Source: a bacterium
GTDB taxonomy: Bacteria > Gemmatimonadota > Gemmatimonadetes > Gemmatimonadales > Gemmatimonadaceae
Direction of reading: 5' to 3'
NCBI GenBank assembly: GCA_021802745.1
Contig: JAJZRK010000099.1
Location: 2,635-11,794, forward strand
DNA length: 9,160 nt
Part shown: piece by piece, positions 6,744 through 9,160 of the stretch
Position numbering within the stretch: position 1 is the first letter of the stretch
Layout of the letters: each line of letters starts with the position of its first letter
Translations under genes and position numbers: made by a program
The notes under the pieces: model-generated
Database searches by the model: none
The model's input: the letters and a program-made list of their open reading frames with translations, nothing else
What the model was told of the DNA's origin: nothing

Positions 6744-6841
6744 GCCGCGCCGGCGCGGGGGTCTCGGTCGGCGAATACTCGAGCATCGCCAAAGGCGATG
6801 CGAGAATTTCGCGCAAACGCGCCTCCCGGCGCCGGCGCGGC
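6744..6841 (-). repeat. Large nested hairpin, copy 2 (inverted) of the 3'-end repeat element
   Basis: Read on the minus strand, this begins 7 bases after the stop of the kinase gene that ends at 6849. The outer arms 6744-6756 and 6829-6841 are perfectly complementary over 13 bases and continue for about five more pairs (6757-6761 with 6823-6827, G6828 bulged, one G-T pair). After a poorly paired zone come the boxes CGAAATTCTC (6811-6802) and TCGAGTATTCG (6782-6772). They flank an 8-bp hairpin (GCATCGCC, 6790-6783 and 6801-6794) with a TTT loop on this strand. The CTC/GAG pairing and the unpaired TC bulge, ATT and TA are the same as in copy 1, but every helix has a different sequence and length. 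The orientation matches copy 1 relative to the gene each one follows. Confidence 0.78.
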
Positions 6842-6848
6842 AACTCCT

Positions 6849-7778
6849 TTATGGTCGAAACTCGGCAGGAACGATCAGCTTCTCGATCCCTTCGTAGACA
6901 GCGATGAGGTGCCGCACGTTCGACACGAAGTCAATGCGGCTCACGTCAATCTCGAGCACCGGCCCGTCGTACCAGCCGTCGGCGCGCAGGTGGTCCACGA
7001 ACGCGTCGTAGCGCGGGTTGAGCGCGCGCACGAGGCGCACGAGCCCTTCGGGGAGGTCGTCGCCGCCGTGCTCCTCGTCGCGCTGCCGGTCGCGGATGTT
7101 GCGCAGGAGGTTTTCCACCGGGCTCTTGAGGATCACGAGCAGCCCCGGACGCACGAGCGGGCGGAACTCCTCCTCGAGACGGCGGTCAATCACCTGCAGC
7201 GACTCGGCGGTGAGGTACGGCTCGTCCATGTCGCGGTGCAGCACTTCGCAGAACGCGTAGCGGTCGGCGAGCGGCGAGCCGTCAATGCAGGTGGACGCCT
7301 GGAGGTGCGGCATCGCCTGCAGCTGCATCTTGCGCAGGTCGAGGTAGGCGTGCTGGATGTCGAGGGCGGCCTGGTGCAGGTGCCGCTTGGCCGACAGCAG
7401 CTCGGCGCTGTTGGGCCACGCCTCCTTCTGCGCGATGATGAAATCGTTGATCGCGCCGTAGTACCGGCCGAGCGTGCGCTTGGCCGAATGCTTGGCCGTG
7501 GCGAGCAGCGGGTAGAGCGAGGCGTTGTTGGCGACGTGGTCTTCGAACCCCTCGTCGGGGAGTTCGAAGAGCGCGTTCATCCCCGTGCTGTAGGCGAGGA
7601 GCTTCACGAGCGAACTCTTCCCCGCCCCGATGTTCCCCACGCAGGCAATCAGCGTCTGGTGGCGCGACAGGTAGGTGAGGAGGCGGCGCTCGACGTTGGT
7701 GAGCCGGCTGGCGATCTCGTGGCGCTTGATTCCCGCGTCTTCCTCCACCTGCAGGATGCGCCCGGCCGGGTTGGTCAC
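6849..7778 (-). CDS. Deoxynucleoside kinase-like protein (dNK B), enlarged
   Basis: The 309-residue product has a P-loop GNIGAGKSS (48-56), a candidate acidic substrate residue about 22 residues later in PDEGFED (74-80), a substrate-site helix AYLDLRKMQLQAM (144-156), the DR motif in PLADRYAF (169-176; Asp172, Arg173) and an Arg-rich lid helix VENLLRNIRDRQRDEE (221-236). This order is that of the deoxynucleoside kinase family, cytoplasmic enzymes that phosphorylate deoxynucleosides for dNTP salvage. Bacterial members are usually 200-230 residues; this one has a ~40-residue N-terminal extension and an extra ~45 residues (about 90-140) between the P-loop and the DR motif, so its specificity is uncertain. 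The GTG start at 7778 overlaps the TGA of kinase A (GTGA). The frame is open back to 7952, but the upstream part is a shadow of kinase A. It is the last gene of the glnS operon. Confidence 0.82.
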   Translation of the reverse strand: MTNPAGRILQVEEDAGIKRHEIASRLTNVERRLLTYLSRHQTLIACVGNIGAGKSSLVKLLAYSTGMNALFELPDEGFEDHVANNASLYPLLATAKHSAKRTLGRYYGAINDFIIAQKEAWPNSAELLSAKRHLHQAALDIQHAYLDLRKMQLQAMPHLQASTCIDGSPLADRYAFCEVLHRDMDEPYLTAESLQVIDRRLEEEFRPLVRPGLLVILKSPVENLLRNIRDRQRDEEHGGDDLPEGLVRLVRALNPRYDAFVDHLRADGWYDGPVLEIDVSRIDFVSNVRHLIAVYEGIEKLIVPAEFRP

Positions 7779-8542
7779 GGTTCGAGCTCCCGCGCGGCGA
7801 TCATGCGGCGGACCTTCTCGCGGATGGTTCCCGCAGCGACGTGCACGTAATCGGGATGCTCGTACATGTCTATTTCGGCGGGGAGGATGACGATGTCCGC
7901 GTCGGGCGGGACGATGGCGATTTCCTGGTACTTGCGCAGGGTGCGGCGCCACATGGCCGAGAGGCGCTCGTAGCCCGCGTGGATCTCTTCCAGGTACTGG
8001 CGGCTGATGCCCGCGGCGTAGTCGTCGCCCGCCTGGGCGCGCGCGAGGCGGCGCTTGTCGAGGAGGGCCGGCTCGGTGCGGAGATAGACCGTCAGGTCGG
8101 GAAGGCGGATGCGATCGTGCTGCATGGTCTGGTGCAGCTGCGTGTAGTACAGCTTGGCGTGCGCCGCCGGCATCTCGCCCGCGTCAATCATGCGCTTCAC
8201 AAAGACTTCGGGGCCGTCGAGGAACGGACGGTCCTCGAGGATCAGCACGCCCCCGCCCCGCTGCTCGCGCGTCATCAGGTGGCGAATCTCGCGCTGCTGC
8301 AGCGTGCGCATGTGGAGAAAGGCCGTCTCCGTCGGGAAGATGTTCGCCACGCGGTCCTGGTAGAACAGGGCCAGGCATTCATCCACGAGCGAACCCTTGT
8401 CCACGCGCTCGCTGAACGCGTAGGTGTCGCTGTGGCCGATCAGCTGCTGCAGGTCGCGCCGGTAGGGGGGCGCCGCCAGCGCGTTCATGAGCGTCGTCTT
8501 CCCGGAGAAGAGGTTGCCCATGATGCCGATGTGGAAGTTCAT
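7775..8542 (-). CDS. Deoxynucleoside kinase family protein (dNK A)
   Basis: The 255-residue cytoplasmic kinase has its P-loop at the very N-terminus, GNLFSGKTT (9-17), then SERVDKG (44-50; Glu45 at the place of the family's EPV motif), a helix [25 protein letters not shown] spanning 58-82 (key aromatics and Gln82 region), the catalytic-site EDRPFLDG (103-110; Asp104, Arg105) and a lid helix [18 protein letters not shown] (153-170). This fits the deoxyguanosine/deoxyadenosine/deoxycytidine kinase family, which transfers phosphate from ATP to the 5'-OH of deoxynucleosides. I cannot tell which base it prefers. ATG 8542 overlaps the glnS stop (ATGA) and has AAGG about 8 bases upstream; an upstream GTG at 8566 lies inside glnS and would only add eight residues. 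It is followed at once by a second, divergent kinase, and in some lactobacilli tandem genes of this family encode subunits of a heterodimer. Confidence 0.87.
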   Translation of the reverse strand: MNFHIGIMGNLFSGKTTLMNALAAPPYRRDLQQLIGHSDTYAFSERVDKGSLVDECLALFYQDRVANIFPTETAFLHMRTLQQREIRHLMTREQRGGGVLILEDRPFLDGPEVFVKRMIDAGEMPAAHAKLYYTQLHQTMQHDRIRLPDLTVYLRTEPALLDKRRLARAQAGDDYAAGISRQYLEEIHAGYERLSAMWRRTLRKYQEIAIVPPDADIVILPAEIDMYEHPDYVHVAAGTIREKVRRMIAARELEP

Positions 8543-9160
8543 CCTTTCGCCTTCTCCTTCACCCACGAGTCGCGCAGCGTCACCGTGCGGTTGAACACCA
8601 GCGCGCCCGGGCGCGAGTCTTCGTCCGAAATGAAGTAGCCCGTGCGCTCGAACTGATACCGCGTGCCAATGGGATCGGCGACCACGCTCGGCTCCACCTT
8701 CGCCCCCGTCACGACGACGAGCGAGTTCGGGTTGAGCACCGAGGTGAAGTCCTGCCCCTCGGGGACGCCGTCCGGGTCGGGGACGGTGAAGAGCGTGTCG
8801 TAGAGGCGCAGTTCGCAGTCGGCCGCGTGCGCCGCCGAGACCCAGTGGATGGTTCCCTGCACCCTGCGGCCGTCGGGGGCGTTGCCGCCGCGCGTTGCGG
8901 GGTCGTAGGTGCAGCGCAGTTCGACGACCTCGCCCGCCGCGTTCTTGATGACCTCCTGGCAGGTGATCAGGTAGCCGTAGCGGAGGCGCACTTCACGCCC
9001 CGGGGCGAGGCGGAAGAACTTCTTGGGCGGGTCTTCCATGAAGTCGTCGCGCTCGATCCACAGTTCGCGCGAGAACGGAATCTTGCGCGAGCCGGTGAGC
9101 GGGACGTCGTGCGGATAGTACGAGCCGTCGAGCTCGTCCACCTGGCCTTCGGGATAGTTG
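8539..9160 (-). CDS. glnS: Glutaminyl-tRNA synthetase, C-terminal anticodon-binding part (5' end outside window)
   Basis: About 206 residues of the C-terminus are visible, starting [20 protein letters not shown]. Segments match the two-part anticodon-binding beta-barrel of Gln[86 protein letters not shown], and [15 protein letters not shown] near the end. These parallel E. coli GlnS (for example [11 protein letters not shown] and FNRTVGLRDTW). The enzyme charges tRNA-Gln with glutamine in the cytoplasm. The HIGH/KMSKS catalytic domain lies beyond 9160. The GTG at 9141 is internal and not the start, since homologous residues continue upstream to the window edge. The stop overlaps the start of kinase A by four bases, so translation of the kinase is probably coupled to glnS. 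Confidence 0.95.
   Translation of the reverse strand, partial: NYPEGQVDELDGSYYPHDVPLTGSRKIPFSRELWIERDDFMEDPPKKFFRLAPGREVRLRYGYLITCQEVIKNAAGEVVELRCTYDPATRGGNAPDGRRVQGTIHWVSAAHAADCELRLYDTLFTVPDPDGVPEGQDFTSVLNPNSLVVVTGAKVEPSVVADPIGTRYQFERTGYFISDEDSRPGALVFNRTVTLRDSWVKEKAKG

Noticed and set aside
6564..6841. Integron attC sites or REP/RAYT palindromes
   Set aside because: There is no RYYYAAC/GTTRRRY pair at the ends as in attC, no integrase or cassette array, and no GTAG-type foot sequence next to the hairpins. The box sequences fit neither class.
6516..7850. 444-codon plus-strand ORF crossing the intergenic hairpins into the kinase B region
   Set aside because: It is antisense to the deoxynucleoside kinase B gene with its P-loop and DR motifs, and its first part is the palindromic gap. 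The product shows no domain.

Overview
The window is GC-rich chromosomal DNA from a Gram-negative-type bacterium. High GC at third codon positions, a LytS/LytTR two-component pair, a very long exported beta-propeller/amidohydrolase fusion protein and a glnS-linked pair of deoxynucleoside kinases together suggest Gemmatimonadota or a similar lineage. This placement comes from gene content and style, not from a marker-gene comparison. Nothing points to a prophage, integron, CRISPR array or insertion sequence.

Left end (1 to about 842, minus strand): two overlapping minor prepilin (pseudopilin) genes, one running off the window edge, probably the start of a type IV pilus or type II secretion minor-pilin cluster. 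A doubtful 47-codon ORF lies just upstream of them. Positions 688-1031 separate this cluster from the divergent two-component operon. The operon-proximal half of that gap carries helically phased GTGA(C) repeats and a CCGTTCACCG direct repeat spaced 42 bp.

Centre (1032-6558, plus strand): a membrane histidine kinase of the LytS/YehU type and a LytTR response regulator overlap by one base. After a 110-base gap with hairpins comes a 1170-residue exported protein with TolB/PD40-type propeller repeats and a C-terminal amidohydrolase domain.

Right end (6849-9160, minus strand): a tight operon in the order glnS (only the 3' part is in the window), deoxynucleoside kinase A, deoxynucleoside kinase B, with 4-base stop/start overlaps at both junctions. 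It converges on the amidohydrolase gene.

The most unusual signal is the 290-base gap between these convergent genes (6559-6848). It holds two large nested hairpins that are inverted relative to each other. They share two exact AT-richer boxes (CGAAATTCTC and TCGAGTATTCG) around a TTT-loop hairpin, while the helices themselves differ in sequence and length. Each copy starts 5-7 bases after the stop codon of the gene transcribed towards it, in the same orientation relative to that gene. This looks like a repeated 3'-end structural element with conserved bulge and internal-loop bases, and I do not recognise it as a known family.
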